A stretch of 64,000 nucleotides of DNA from Muscardinus avellanarius (taxonomy: Eukaryota; Chordata; Mammalia; Rodentia; Gliridae), in NCBI GenBank assembly GCA_963383645.1, contig OY726560.1, positions 69,627,023 through 69,691,022 on the forward strand, written 5' to 3'. The position numbers and the translations under genes were made by a program. Every line of letters starts with the position of its first letter. Within the stretch, counting starts at the first letter, position 1. Below are positions 8,736 to 18,989 of this stretch, in pieces. The notes under the pieces were generated by a model that saw only the letters and a list, made by a program, of their open reading frames with translations, was not told the DNA's origin and ran no database searches.

Positions 8736-10424
8736 TTACTTAGCATAATGTCCTCCAGTTCCGTCCATTTCCCTGTAAATGACATAATTGTTTTTCTTTA
8801 TGGCTGAGTGAAATTCCATTCTGTTTATATCCCATAGTTTTGTAATCCATTCATCTGTTGATGGACATCTTGGCTGGTTCCATAGTTTGGCAATGGTGAA
8901 TTGTGCAGCTATGAACATAGATGCACATGCATTAGTTTGGTAGTTTGGCTTCCATTCTTTTGGGTAGATACCCAGAAGTAGTATTTCTGAATCATATGGT
9001 AAATTTATTCTCATTCTTTTGAGGATCCTCCATACTGATTTCCAAAGTGATTGCACTAATTTGCAACCCCACCAATAATGTTTTAGAGTTCCCACTTCTT
9101 CACATCCTCACCAGCATTTGTTGTTGTTTGTGTTTTGAATAATTGCCATTCTAGTTGGAGTTAGGTGAAATCTTAGGGTAGTTTTGATTTACATCTCTCT
9201 GATTGCTAATGATGTTGAGAATTTTTTCATGCATTTATTGGCTATTTGAATTTCTTCTTTCATAAAGTGTCTATTTAGTTCACTTGCTCATTTTTTGATT
9301 GGGTTGTTTTTCTTAGTGCTGAGCTTGAGTTCTCTGTATATTCTAGATATTAGTCCTCTATCAGAGAAGTAGTTGGCAAAAATTTCTCCCATTCTGTTGG
9401 CTCTCATTTGAGGTTCTTGATAATTTCCTTTGCTGAACAGAAGCTCTTCAGTTTAATGCAATCCCACATATTGATCCACCTTTTAATTTGTTGTGCCTTT
9501 GGGGTTTTGTTGAGAAAGTTTTTACCTGTGCCTCTGTGTTGCAGTTTTGGACCTATGCCTCTTCAAGGAGCCTCAAGGTCTCTGGTCTAATTTCCAAGTC
9601 TTTGATCCATCTTGAATTGACTCTAGTGCAGGGTGAGAAAGTGGGATTAATTTCCATTTTTCTGCATATGGCTAACCAGTTTTGCCAACACATTTGTTGA
9701 ACAGGTTATCTTTTTTTCAGTGTGTGTTTTGGGCCCCTTTGTCAAAAATCAATTGGCTGCCGGGCATGGTGGTGCATGCTTGTAATCCCCTCACTTGGGA
9801 GGCGGAGACAGGAGGATCATACAGGTTCAAAGCCAGACTCCCTGGCTTAAGAGACCCTGTTTCCAAATAAAAATATAAAAATATGTGTCTGGAAGTATAG
9901 CCCAGAGGTAGAAGGGTTTCCAGGAACCCCAGTACCACCAACAAAAAACAAACAAACAAAAACCAAAAATCAATTGGCTGTTAAGTGTGCAAATTTGTTT
10001 CTGAGTCTTCTGTTCCATTGGTCTATGTCTCTGTTTTTGTGCCCATATCATGCTATTTTTTTATTACAATGGCTTTGTAGTATAGTTTAAAGTCAGGTAT
10101 AATAATTCTTCCTGCATGGTTTTTGTTGCTGAGAACTATTTTGGCTATTCTGGGGTTTTGTTGTTCCAAATGAATTTAAGGACTGATTTTTTTATGTCTG
10201 TGAGGAATGATCTTGGTAATTTAGTGGGTATTGCGTTGAATCTGTAGATCACTTTTGAAAGTATGGCCATTTTAATGATATTTATTTTCCCTATCCATGA
10301 ACATGGAAGATCTTTCCATCTTCTAAAGTCGTCTTCAATTTTTTTCAATGTTTTATAATTTTCTTTGTAGAGGTCTTTTACCTCTTTAGTTAAGTTTATC
10401 CCTAAGTATTTTATTTTTTGTGGG
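8736..10424 (-). pseudogene. L1 ORF2 C-terminal fragment (broken)
   Basis: Minus-strand translations include [40 protein letters not shown] and FIWNNKTPE (10145-10424), and later WWGCKLVQSLWKSVWRILKR, LGIYPKEWKPN and MEFHSAIKKNNYVIYREMDG (8736-9095). These are standard L1 ORF2 reverse-transcriptase-tail and C-terminal blocks. The endonuclease and catalytic RT core are absent because of 5' truncation. Frames are broken and a SINE sits at 9760-9964. Confidence 0.85.
9760..9964 (+). mobile_element. B1-dID SINE (short form) in L1 ORF2
   Basis: B1 head, tggcttaagagaccctgttt junction and ccagtaccacc end. TSD AAAAATCAATTGGCTG at 9744-9759 and 9965-9980, exact. Confidence 0.92.
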
Positions 10425-10458
10425 AAGTGCAGGGTATCTAACCTTTTCATGAAAGGTT

Positions 10459-10775
10459 ACGAGCAGTTGGCCTTCCATATTTTGGGGTTCCACATCTGTA
10501 TATTCAACTAACTATGGATTGCAAATTAGAAAAAAATTGTATTTGCATTGAACATATACTGTTTTTCTTGTCATTATTCCCTAAATATACAGTATATTCC
10601 CTAAATATAGAATACAGTATAACAACTATTCCTATGCCAGTTACACTGTATTCTATACTATAAGACATGTAGAGATAATTTAAAGTGTACAAGAGGACAT
10701 ACATAAGTAATCACTCCATTTTATATGGGGACTTAAGCATCTGAGAATTTTGGTATGCTGGGGTAAAAGAAATAC
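10459..10775 (-). mobile_element. MER2-like (Tigger group) DNA transposon remnant
   Basis: gcagttggccttccatattt, ttgtcattattccctaaata, ccattttatatggggactta and cttaagcatctgagaatttt appear in the order expected for a reversed MER2 element. The far end has decayed. Confidence 0.75.
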
Positions 10776-10855
10776 AGGTACTACTTCCAATACCCAGACA
10801 CCTCAGTACCTAACTTGGAGTTATACAATGACCCTCCCATGCCAAACAATGGCCA

Positions 10856-10856
<1 letters not shown>

Positions 10857-10898
<42 letters not shown>
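10857..10898 (+). repeat. (TG)n microsatellite
   Basis: About 20 TG units directly at the poly-A end of the reversed SINE that follows. Confidence 0.95.
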
Positions 10899-10902
<4 letters not shown>

Positions 10903-11229
10903 GAACCCAGGGATATTCTACCTCCAAGCTATATCCCCAGCCTTATTTTTTATTCTTTATTTTGAAACAGTGTCTCACTAAGTTTTAGAGAGCCTCACTA
11001 AGTAGCTAAGGCTAACTTCGAACCTGTGCAATCTTCCTGTCTCAGCCTACCAAGCGCTGAGATTACAAATGTGTACCACCATGCCTGGCTTTTATCCTTT
11101 ATTTTGAAACAGGGTCTCACTGAGTTGCAAAGGGCCTCACTAAGTAGCTGAAGCTGTATGAGAACTGCAATCCTCCTGTCTCAGCCTCCAGAATGCTGGA
11201 ATTACAAGCATGCACCACTACACCTGGCT
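10899..11229 (-). mobile_element. Tandem pair of B1-dID SINEs, reversed
   Basis: One nearly full copy (10899-11090; ID-like tail, ttgaaacagtgtctcactaa, B1 head) is followed directly by a second copy lacking its ID tail (11091-11229). One TSD, ACAATGGCCAT at 10846-10856 and 11230-11240, encloses the TG tract and both copies, so they probably inserted together as a dimer. Confidence 0.8.
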
Positions 11230-11240
11230 ACAATGGCCAT

Positions 11241-13193
11241 TCTATGTAAAAAAAAAAACAACCTTGTGCCTTCTCAGAGTTTCTGGGCATCTCATTTGAT
11301 TCTCTCCAGTACATAACTGTGAAAGGACATTAATGGGCAGCATTACACAAACTTCTCAGGTTGGAGTGCAACCAATCTACACATTCCTTCCATTTTTTGG
11401 CAGCTTATTTTTCTAGACATAAGAGTAGAGAAGGCAAATTAGAGAATTGACCTAGGATTGGGATTTGGTGGTATAACAGCATGTAAAAGATGGTGAGATT
11501 ATTGTGTTTTCAGTCATCGTGTCTGTTTGGGTAGAGAAAGAAGGAAACCTAAGAGGTAACTAGGAGTCTGGAGAAAGTATAGGGCTTTAGGGACTGGAAG
11601 TATAAATTATATATTTTTTAAATCATGAAGGTAAAACCATGACCTGGAATTTGTGGTCCCAGAGTAGAGATTGGAATTTAAGATTTCAGAGGTGATACCA
11701 GATGTCATCCTTAAAAGAAGTTTAATGAAGGGGAATGGATAGCCATCTCTTGAGTTGAGAAAGTGCAGGCTCAGGTGTGCATTGAGAAAGGTCTGCACTT
11801 TCTGTGCAGGCAGGTGGTGCATTGTCTGCACATTGTGAGGAGATGCCTGCCCCAGTGCACAGGGCGAGAGTGACCAGAAGGCCAACAGGGGGCAGCAGTG
11901 AGTCAGGACAGATGATAGTCTATCCATAAACAGCTTTTTCTTTACAGGAGGATGCTCTTCTGCAAGAAAAGTAGTGACAGTGTTGAAGCAACAGAGGGGA
12001 GAAAAGAGAATGCCAGAGGGAATTGTGGGGGATTAGCTGTATCTCCCCTTAGACTTGAGCTATTATCTAGAGGTGAGGATTTACTTTTATCTTGGAAGTT
12101 TCTTCAAAAGCCATTTGGGTGTTTGACAAAGAAGTGAAGCTCATGAATCAGCTGAAACCATTTAGGAGTGAGATTCCCTCTGAAAATGTAATGCAGCCTT
12201 GGCAACAGCAAAGGAAGAATTTACTTGTAATGATCCGTGTTATCCACACATGTGCAGATACATCCTCTTTGTGGCACACAAGGAACCTGGTAGATTCTGA
12301 AAACCTTGCCAAGGTGAAGATGATGCTCAGGAGAATAGGCCTCATCTTCCTGGGAGTCAGGACATCTGAGATGATCTGCATTACAAATAAAGCCACATTT
12401 TTAGGGTAGACCCCAAGTAATTGATTAATATTGACTTTTTGGGGGGTTTTCCCCCTTGAGAAAACTAAGCAATTTGGCAAGAAAATGCCAATGACTGTTC
12501 CATCAGAAAGGTCTTTTTAAAGTATCTTTTCCTTTGAGAACCAAAACAAAGTGACATTTTTGTGATGGTGGTGACAGTGGCCATGTTCCATTAGCCTCTT
12601 GTTGCTTTATTGCTAGATGAGTTTGCACTAGTCGGGCACCTCATATGCTGTGCAAGGTGCATCCTTTGATCTATCATGACAGTGGCAAAAGAGGTCCTTC
12701 GCCTACCAGAGGTCTTCAAAAAGGGTAGACTTCAAAGAGAGTGTTATTTTTAAAAATAAACATACTCCATCAGATCTATGTGGAGTTTTTAAATCATGTT
12801 CTGCTCACAGAACATTCCTTGTTTTTGTTTTCCTATATCCTGTTGTCCTTTTATACTTCCTATTTTGCATTGTGCATGCACAATCTCTATATCTGGATTT
12901 TGATGGGGATTCTGCAGTGGGGTATAGTATGCCTAACAACAAAGAAAGATCCTAAAAAAAAAAAGCAAAGAAAGAAACACTGTGACATAGTACAAGACCT
13001 TTGTTTCTACTGGTGTTCTATCTGCTTGCCATTGTCCAATATATTGGTTTTGGGGTCATGCTGATTTAGATATCTGTTTCTAGCTTTAATTCAGATGGTA
13101 TAACTGATCCGACCAAATGTTATAAACAAAATGATTTAACAGACCACACTGTAGTCCTAAATTCATCTCTCTAAATGTTTTTGACACTAAGTG
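11241..13193. other. Unassigned sequence
   Basis: No gene recognised. Overlapping short frames on both strands around 11600-12480 have no family motif and look like chance. Confidence 0.4.
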
Positions 13194-13231
13194 AAATAAT
13201 CCTTATGAAACGGATTTCATAAGGATTATTT
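13194..13231. repeat. Perfect 17-bp inverted repeat with 4-nt loop
   Basis: AAATAATCCTTATGAAA (13194-13210) is followed by CGGA and then the exact reverse complement (13215-13231). It lies in unassigned AT-rich DNA with no element end recognised nearby. Confidence 0.95.
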
Positions 13232-14299
13232 GTCATAAGGGCGACATTACCCTTTGTTGTTCAGTTGATTATTCTGATCACTGTTTAATTAGAATGGGCA
13301 TATTTTCACATTATAGATCATTTTATATAAAAAGAAGCCACAGAATTATATTGGCAATTTTAACCACTAACTAAAATACATTGACATCATACTTTATGTG
13401 TATAATGAACTGAATTAACCCTGTTTACATTTAAAAATTTGCTTTATGCAGGAACGATGATGAGAAACATAGAGACTTCTCTCTTTTTATGGGCAATGAA
13501 TAATATTACCAGTTTACTCATATGACAGTTTTTGTATGATATTCTATGCCTTTGATTCAGGTCTGTGCTGTTCTTCCCATGACCACAGAGAACTCATTTA
13601 TGTGAGAGAACATTCAATTGTAAAAAGATATATTCTTGCAGCACAATTCAGAAGCCTAAATTAAATAAACACCTTAGATGCAATCTTATCTTCAAAATAC
13701 CATGGGAGGGGACCTACCAAGGAAGAGCCACTCCTCAGCTCACATCCTACAGTAAGAAACAAAAGCACAGGCTGCTGAAAACAAAAGCTTTGGAAGAGTC
13801 ACAGGCAGAGGCTAGGGAGAAAAATCTGGTTTGACTACAATGGAGCTCTCCAGGAGGTACCAAGCTTGACACAGCAGAGACAAATGCATATTTGCAGTTT
13901 CTTATGCATTATTTTTCTCATTAGCCAGATAGTAAGCTTTTCTTGGGTGGCTGTGCCATTTTTGCAGCACAAAGTTTCTACCATGAAGCAGGTGCTCTTC
14001 TAAGTACTAGAGATAGGGCTATGAACAGTTTATGCAAAATTCCTGCCCCAGGACCTCCTAACTTACATTCTGTGAAAATATATTTAATCAGTAAGAAAAC
14101 TGTAAAATGTGCTTCTATACTGAAAGCAGTTAGACTTACCAAAGAGCTCTCCACATTTCCATGTACCAAAATATGGACTAGCTTTCAGCCTGAGATGACT
14201 TCTTTAGTAATGTGAGTAGGCAGGGTGGATAAATCACTTTGATTGTGCCCCAGATGATGGGGTAGGAATCAGTTAATATTAACCTTCAAAGACATGACT
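13232..14299. other. Unassigned AT-rich sequence
   Basis: No gene, RNA or named repeat recognised. Confidence 0.4.
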
Positions 14300-14722
14300 A
14301 AACATGCAAAATTTCATAGGGAAAACATGGTATCCATCTGGAAGGTCCCCCAGAGGCCCTTGTGTTAAAAGCTTGGTTTCCAGAGTGTGGTGCTATTAGG
14401 AGGAGGTGGAACCAGTGATAGTTGGAATCTAGAGGGAAGTTTGGGGTCATCAGGGTCATGATCCCTATGAACCCTTGAAGGGGATTGTAAGGGCCCTGGA
14501 CTTTTCTTTTTCCTCTTCTCTTCTGCTTCACCATCTTGGGTAGGGATGTGAATGGCTTTGCTTTTCCAAACATTCCCCACCATGATATGCCACAGGCCCA
14601 GACACAACAGAGCCAACCAATCATAGACTGAACCCATAAGCCAAAGCAAGCCTTCTCTCTTTATAAACTGATTATCTCTGGCATTTTGCTAGAGTAATAT
14701 ACCAATGACTAACACAGCATGG
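14300..14722 (+). repeat. Solo LTR, ERVL-MaLR-like
   Basis: Blocks gttaaaagcttggtttccag, cttgaaggggattgtaaggg, ccccaccatgatatgccaca, aacccataagccaaagcaag and finally atgactaacacagca occur in the order of a mammalian MaLR-type LTR. A relative lies reversed at 60340-60605. No internal viral region is seen. Confidence 0.6.
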
Positions 14723-15049
14723 AAAGAAAAGTAGAAAGGAAAGAACTCTTGCTGGGGAAGTGTAGTGAGATTTCAAGGCCACAACTCATATATTTCTGGA
14801 CTAGCTCAGTTGTTCCTGAGCCCCACAGGCTTCTTTGTGTAAGGATCATCAAGAGAAGGAACAGGATGATATTCTTCCTTTTACCTACCTGAAGCCTAGC
14901 TTGGTTATTCCAATGACAGGTTTCCCAGTTAAGACCTCTTAGAAAATGACCTCCCTGAAAGAATATCAGAGCTATACATTCCTCTCATTCTATTCAAAGT
15001 TTTTAAGAAAAATTTCATCTTAATAGCTGGCTTTCCTCAAATTGTTACT
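14723..15049. other. Unassigned sequence
   Basis: Nothing recognised. Confidence 0.4.
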
Positions 15050-15110
15050 ATTTGCCAGGTATTTCATTTTCTTTACATATATGATCTAATTTAATACATA
15101 TACAAATATA
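15050..15110 (+). repeat. MIR, left half (split by composite 3)
   Basis: tttgccaggtatttcatttt and ttacatatatgatctaattt are MIR-core-like. The stretch ttacatatatgatctaattt recurs as ttacacatatgatctcgctt at 19719 on the other side of composite 3, consistent with a long decayed TSD inside one MIR. Confidence 0.6.
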
Positions 15111-15354
15111 TATTAAATACATAATCTCCTTAAAAGTAGACTGCTACTTCCACACATGCTCAGGAATTCTGGACAATATACTATGTAAGAAAAATGTTCA
15201 GGAGAGAACCAAGATGGCAGCGGCCAGTATTCAGGAGAGGCAGACAGATCCAATCCAATCCACCTTGAACTTTTGAAGAAATATCCCCAAAAATAGACTT
15301 CTCCTGCTCCACATGCTCAGGAACAGTGGACAACATATTATGTAAGAAAAATGT
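15111..15354 (+). repeat. Promoter-like monomers (about 1.5 units)
   Basis: gaaccaagatggcagcggcc at about 15206, followed by the cagtattcaggagaggcaga block and ccaccttgaacttttgaaga, as in 2232-2900. Its 3' end is cut by half-L1 copy A at the sequence AAGAAAAATGT. Confidence 0.8.
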
Positions 15355-15362
15355 GGAGAAAA

Positions 15363-15382
15363 GCGGGGCTTAAGAGCCCCGC
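15363..15382. promoter_or_regulatory. 5'UTR hairpin of half-L1 copy A
   Basis: GCGGGGCT, TAAG, AGCCCCGC forms a perfect 8-bp stem with a 4-nt loop. It is kept in copy C (49261-49280) and has one mismatch in B (34608-34627). It lies close to the RNA 5' end. Confidence 0.8.
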
Positions 15383-16124
15383 TAACAACTAATCTCCATT
15401 ACCACAAAATCAGCGCCTTTCATAGCCAGAAAACACCATCACCAGAAAAACAAAAAATCACCAGGCTCCAGAGAGAAAGCAGACTGAGAACAGAGCACAG
15501 AGCCACATAGGAGATACACCGGCCTCACGCCCGAGACCGCGGCAGCAGCGCCATACTGCCGGCGGCAGCGGCGACTTCACCGGACGGCTACAGCAAGCCG
15601 AGGTAAGCCGCTGCAGAACAGCCAGGTGGGATTTCTCGCCGCAGGTAAAATCTAAAGCTCCCAGTGGCTGAGCTCAGCACACGCTGCATGGATTCAGAGT
15701 GGAAATCAAAACCAAGAAGAAATACGCCAGCCTCACGGCCAAGGGCGTAGCAGCGGCGCCATATTGCCACCAGCGGCAGCAGCAGAGAATTCACCGAGTC
15801 CAGTACAGCTACATCTGCATACTCAAGAACAGTGAGTCAAATTGCGGGCCACAGAGGAGAAATCCCAGTACTGTACTCCCTGGAACTTGACCCAGTGGGG
15901 GAGGGGCGTTGGCAGAGATATCACACCATAGGAGAACGTGTAACCTGGCACCCCCCACAGTCTAAAGCAGCCTCTATCGACTCTCTGGGTCGGAGATTCT
16001 GTGATACAACCCAGTAAAGGAGTAGTGGGGTCTGAGATACTACTGACTCGAGATCCAGAGCACCTTAAGTGAAGTCATAGTGACCCAAGGGAAGAACCCA
16101 GAGAAGGCACAAACTTCCTAAATC

Positions 16125-17039
16125 ATGGGAAAGAGGAATAATACTGGAGCAATTAATGCCCACAACCCCACAACATCAGAACCCGATAAAACAGAAAATC
16201 AGAGATTTCTAGAAGATCAAATCAGGAAAATAACTGTAGAAATAATAGAGGTGCTTCAAAAAGAACTCAGAGAGAGCCAAAAAGAGATAAAGGATGCAAT
16301 TAATGAAGTAAATGCCTCAATTCAAAGCAAAAACAACTGATTAGAACACATGGAGAACAGAATCTCGCTCTTAGAAGATGATCATTCCAAAAATGAATGC
16401 ATAGTTTCTAATCTAGAAAAAATATCCGACATCAGGAATCTGATATTGAAGAAATATGGGCCCATTTTAAGAGAGCTAACCTAAGAATAATTGGAATAGA
16501 GGAGGGAAAAGAAAGTGAAACCAAAGGGATCAACAATCTCTTCAAGGAAGTAATAGCAGAAAATTTTCCAAACATAGAGCAAGAGGTTGATAAACAGATC
16601 CAGAAAACTTATAGAACTCCCTTTAGACAGGATCAGAGAAGAGGATCTCCACACCACATAATTGTCAAAATGACCAATGTGGAAGCCAAGCAGAGAATCT
16701 TAAAGGCAACAAAAACAAAGGGCCAAGTGACATTCAGAGGCAAACCAATTAGAATCACTCCAGACTTCCCAAACCAAGTCATGAGAGCCAGAAGGCTTGG
16801 AGTAACATATTCCAAACTCTGAAAGAAAACAACTTCCAGCCAAAAATTTCCTACCCAGCAAAACTTTCTATCAAATTAGGTGGAGAAATAAGAAGCTTCC
16901 ATGACAAACAGAAACTGAAGGAATTTATGTCTTCAAAACCAGCACTAGAGAAAATACTCAAAGAGATTAACTACAAAGAAGCAATTGGTAACACACACCA
17001 GAACCAGAGAAACAAGAGTTTCCATCCAACAGACAACTA
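16125..17039 (+). pseudogene. Half-L1 ORF1, copy A (stop and frameshift)
   Basis: Starts ATGGGAAAGAGGAATAAT and follows the ORF1 of copy B almost base for base. It is broken by a TGA after QSKNN (16338-16340), where copy B reads on with QLDHMENRISLL, and by a one-base loss near 16420 in the poly-A run before tatccgacat. The C-terminal half still reads as TFRGKPIRITPDFPNQVM-type ORF1p sequence and ends at the same HPTDN stop. The RNA-binding chaperone role of ORF1p is known for the family. This copy cannot make the full protein. Confidence 0.9.
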
Positions 17040-17760
17040 AGATTGGTTATCTGTGGAGATTCATTACTTATGTTAGTCTTTTACCTATCTCTAAATGGTA
17101 TTGTTTGCCTTTATTGTTGTTAATTTTTAGGATTTCTAGTTGGAATATTAATATACCTTCAGATATAGCATTTGGAAATATTTTATCCCATTCTATTAAT
17201 AAGTGTTAACTCTGTTTACATTGTCTTTGGATATACAATATTTATTATTTTTAGGGAGTTTGTATACTCTTCTGTTGCCTGTGCCATTGAAATCATATCC
17301 AAGAAATCACTGCCAATTTCAATGTTGTGAGGTTTTATGACCCAGATTTTCTCCTAAAAGTTTATAGTCTTAAGATTTATATTTAGGTCTTTTATCTATT
17401 TTGAGTTAATATTTGTATATGGGATTAGGTAAGGGTCCAACTTTATTCTTTTCCATGTAATTATTATGTTTCAACAATATTTAGCTAAAAGATTATTATT
17501 TCCACCACCAAATGTTCGTGGAAACCTTGTCAAAAATAACTTGACAATATAAGGAAGAATTTAGCTCTAGGCTTTTATTTAGCTCCAATGGTTTATATAT
17601 CTGCCTTTAGAATAGTACTACACTGTTTCAATTATTGTAGCTTTATATGGTTTGAAATCAGAAAATATATATCTTCTAGCTTTGTTCTTTTTCAAGATCG
17701 TTTTGGGTATCTAGAGTCCATTTTCAATATTAGGATAGATTTTTTTTCCTGAAAAATAAA
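17040..17760 (-). pseudogene. Antisense L1 ORF2 segment, copy A
   Basis: Read on the minus strand the order is that of an old L1 ORF2 between the late RT region and the C-terminus: a gtagtactattctaaaggca block, a ggacccttacctaatcccat block, a taaaagacctaaatataaat block and an agaatgggataaaatatttc block. It is full of stops. It lies opposite to ORF1 in the same element. Confidence 0.85.
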
Positions 17761-18193
17761 TATATAAATATATGATAGTTTCATCTAAAAAAAATAGAAA
17801 ACAAATATTCTCTGGTAAGAAAGAAAGCAAAAAGAAATATTGAAATGTTATCTTTAAGTTATCAAAAGCTTGGTATCAGACAAATGAAACTGTTATGTGA
17901 GATTATCATTTTTAATTTTGGATAAATTGCTATAATACTAGATGTCAACCACTAAGCCAAGCATGGGAGGGAGGGATGGGGAGAGAATGGGGTGGGGTTC
18001 GGGTGAGGGCTGACTGGGCGATGTGTGCTGTATGTCTACAAAAGTTTGTATCCCACTATGATGTATGAATACAGTGCACCAATAAAAAAAAATTGAAAAC
18101 AAACAAAAAAAAAAAGAAAAATGTTCGGGGCACATCAGAGGAAGCCCCGCATAGCCAGGTTGTCCAGCGTGCAGCACATCCCCGGAGATGCGG

Positions 18194-18355
18194 ATGGCAC
18201 TCAGGGCCTCTGTGCTCCTCTGTGCAGCACTGGGGGCTGGGGTGCACTCAGAGCAGCAGAACCTGCTCTCCATGGTGAAGCTGTGGACCTCTGCCTTTGG
18301 AGGAGAGACACAATTCATTGCTACTAGGTATTTGGGCTCCCAGCTTTTGCAGAAG
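18194..18355 (+). pseudogene. CACNA2D3 first-exon-like segment, copy c (best preserved)
   Basis: Opens at an ATG and reads MALRASVLLCAALGAG, VHSEQQNLLSMVKLW, TSAFGGETQFIATRY, LGSQLLQK without interruption. Compared by eye with the CACNA2D3 N-terminus as I recall it, about two thirds of positions agree, including SEQQ, LS.VKLW, SAFGGE, IA..Y and GSQLLQK. That region is the end of the signal peptide and the start of the mature alpha-2 chain. After QLLQK the match stops and an acacatactgttttctc trailer common to a and b follows. Leader ggaagccccgcatagcc (18139) is shared with b. It is a captured exon-like module, not a gene. Confidence 0.7.
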
Positions 18356-18423
18356 ACACATACTGTTTTCTCCTAGTTTAAAAAAAAAAAAAGGAAGAAA
18401 AAAATGGGAACCACTGTAGATGA

Positions 18424-18600
18424 CCTGTCCACAATGACAGAGACCAGAGCATGCCACACAGTTAGGCTGGTCCCAGGGAAAGCAAGGCTGAGATCGGAGC
18501 CTGCAAAGCAGCGAGGCCAGTGCCAAGGCCTGAGAGACCCGGTCCAAGTGGCAGGGCCAGGACCAGGGCCTGCTGCACAGAAAAGGGCCAGTGGGTCCCT
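18424..18600 (+). repeat. VNTR-like units of composite 3
   Basis: aaggctgagatcggagcctg and neighbouring GC-rich blocks (gaggccagtgccaaggcctg, gggccaggaccagggcctgc) are diverged relatives of the 50-bp units at 3636-4055, in the same place relative to the exon-like segment. About three units remain. Confidence 0.7.
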
Positions 18601-18702
18601 GCAATCATGTGGTCAGGATGCACTTGAAGCTGCCACTGCCTCACCCCATCTCTCAGCAGATCTCCAGATCCAAGTGACCTCTATTAAAAAATTGGGTGTG
18701 AG

Positions 18703-18895
18703 GGCGGGCGTGGTGGCACACACTTGTAATCCCCACGCTTGGGAGGCTGAGACAGGAGGATCGCGCAGGTTCGAAGCCAGCCGCGCGCTAGCTTAGGAGA
18801 CCCTGTTTCCAAATAAAAATGTAAAAAATAGGTCTGGGAGTGTAGTCCGGAAGTAGAAGGGCTTCCAGGAACCCCAGTACCAACAACAACAACAA
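18703..18895 (+). mobile_element. B1-dID SINE (short form) in composite 3
   Basis: B1 head with gggcgtggtggcacacactt, short tail and ccagtaccaacaacaac. TSD ATTGGGTGTGAG at 18691-18702 and 18902-18913, exact. Confidence 0.92.
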
Positions 18896-18989
18896 AAAAA
18901 AATTGGGTGTGAGTGGATCATCTCATCAAAGTCACTCACCTTCTGGTTGTCATGGTTTCAGCAAATGGGAAATAGTGTGGAAAGTAAAA

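Larger units (their letters stand above)
7949..10424 (-). mobile_element. 5'-truncated L1 with the shared 3' tail
   Basis: A TSD of AAGTGCAGGGT lies at 7938-7948 and 10425-10435. On the minus strand the element begins inside ORF2, runs through its C-terminal end and finishes in a 3'UTR with gggtgatgtgtgcatg and a catcttgtactccattaaga block, then a short A-rich end near 7960. This tail is the one used by the composites and, in variant form, by the half-L1 family, which makes this lineage the plausible autonomous partner. Three SINEs interrupt it. Confidence 0.85.
15355..18113 (+). mobile_element. Half-L1 chimera, copy A
   Basis: A TSD of AAGAAAAATGT lies at 15344-15354 and 18114-18124. The copy starts at ggagaaaagcggggctt, so it lacks about 20 bp of the 5' end seen in B. 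Parts: GC-rich 5'UTR (to 16124), ORF1-derived region (16125-17039, broken), antisense L1 ORF2 segment (about 17040-17760), linker, then a 3' tail with gggcgatgtgtgctg and gaatacagtgcaccaataaa plus A-rich end. Built exactly like copies B and C. Confidence 0.9.

Noticed and set aside
11607..12480. Frames of about 105-110 codons on both strands
   Set aside because: They overlap in opposite directions and show no motif, signal peptide or homology I can recognise.
15111..15380. Promoter exchange at the 5' end of half-L1 copy A (monomers joined to its leader)
   Set aside because: The TSD AAGAAAAATGT at 15344-15354 and 18114-18124 shows that the monomers belong to the older composite into which copy A inserted.
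16985..17209. 74-codon frame overlapping the end of half-L1 ORF1, similar in copies A and C (47432-47656)
   Set aside because: It lacks an ATG (begins at TTG), overlaps ORF1 in another frame and runs into the antisense ORF2 segment. Similarity between copies follows from shared descent.
18194..18376. Small secreted protein gene (signal-peptide-like MALRASVLLCAALG)
   Set aside because: The same segment occurs three times inside retroelements with decay in two copies, and it corresponds to only the N-terminal part of a large protein, so it is a captured fragment.
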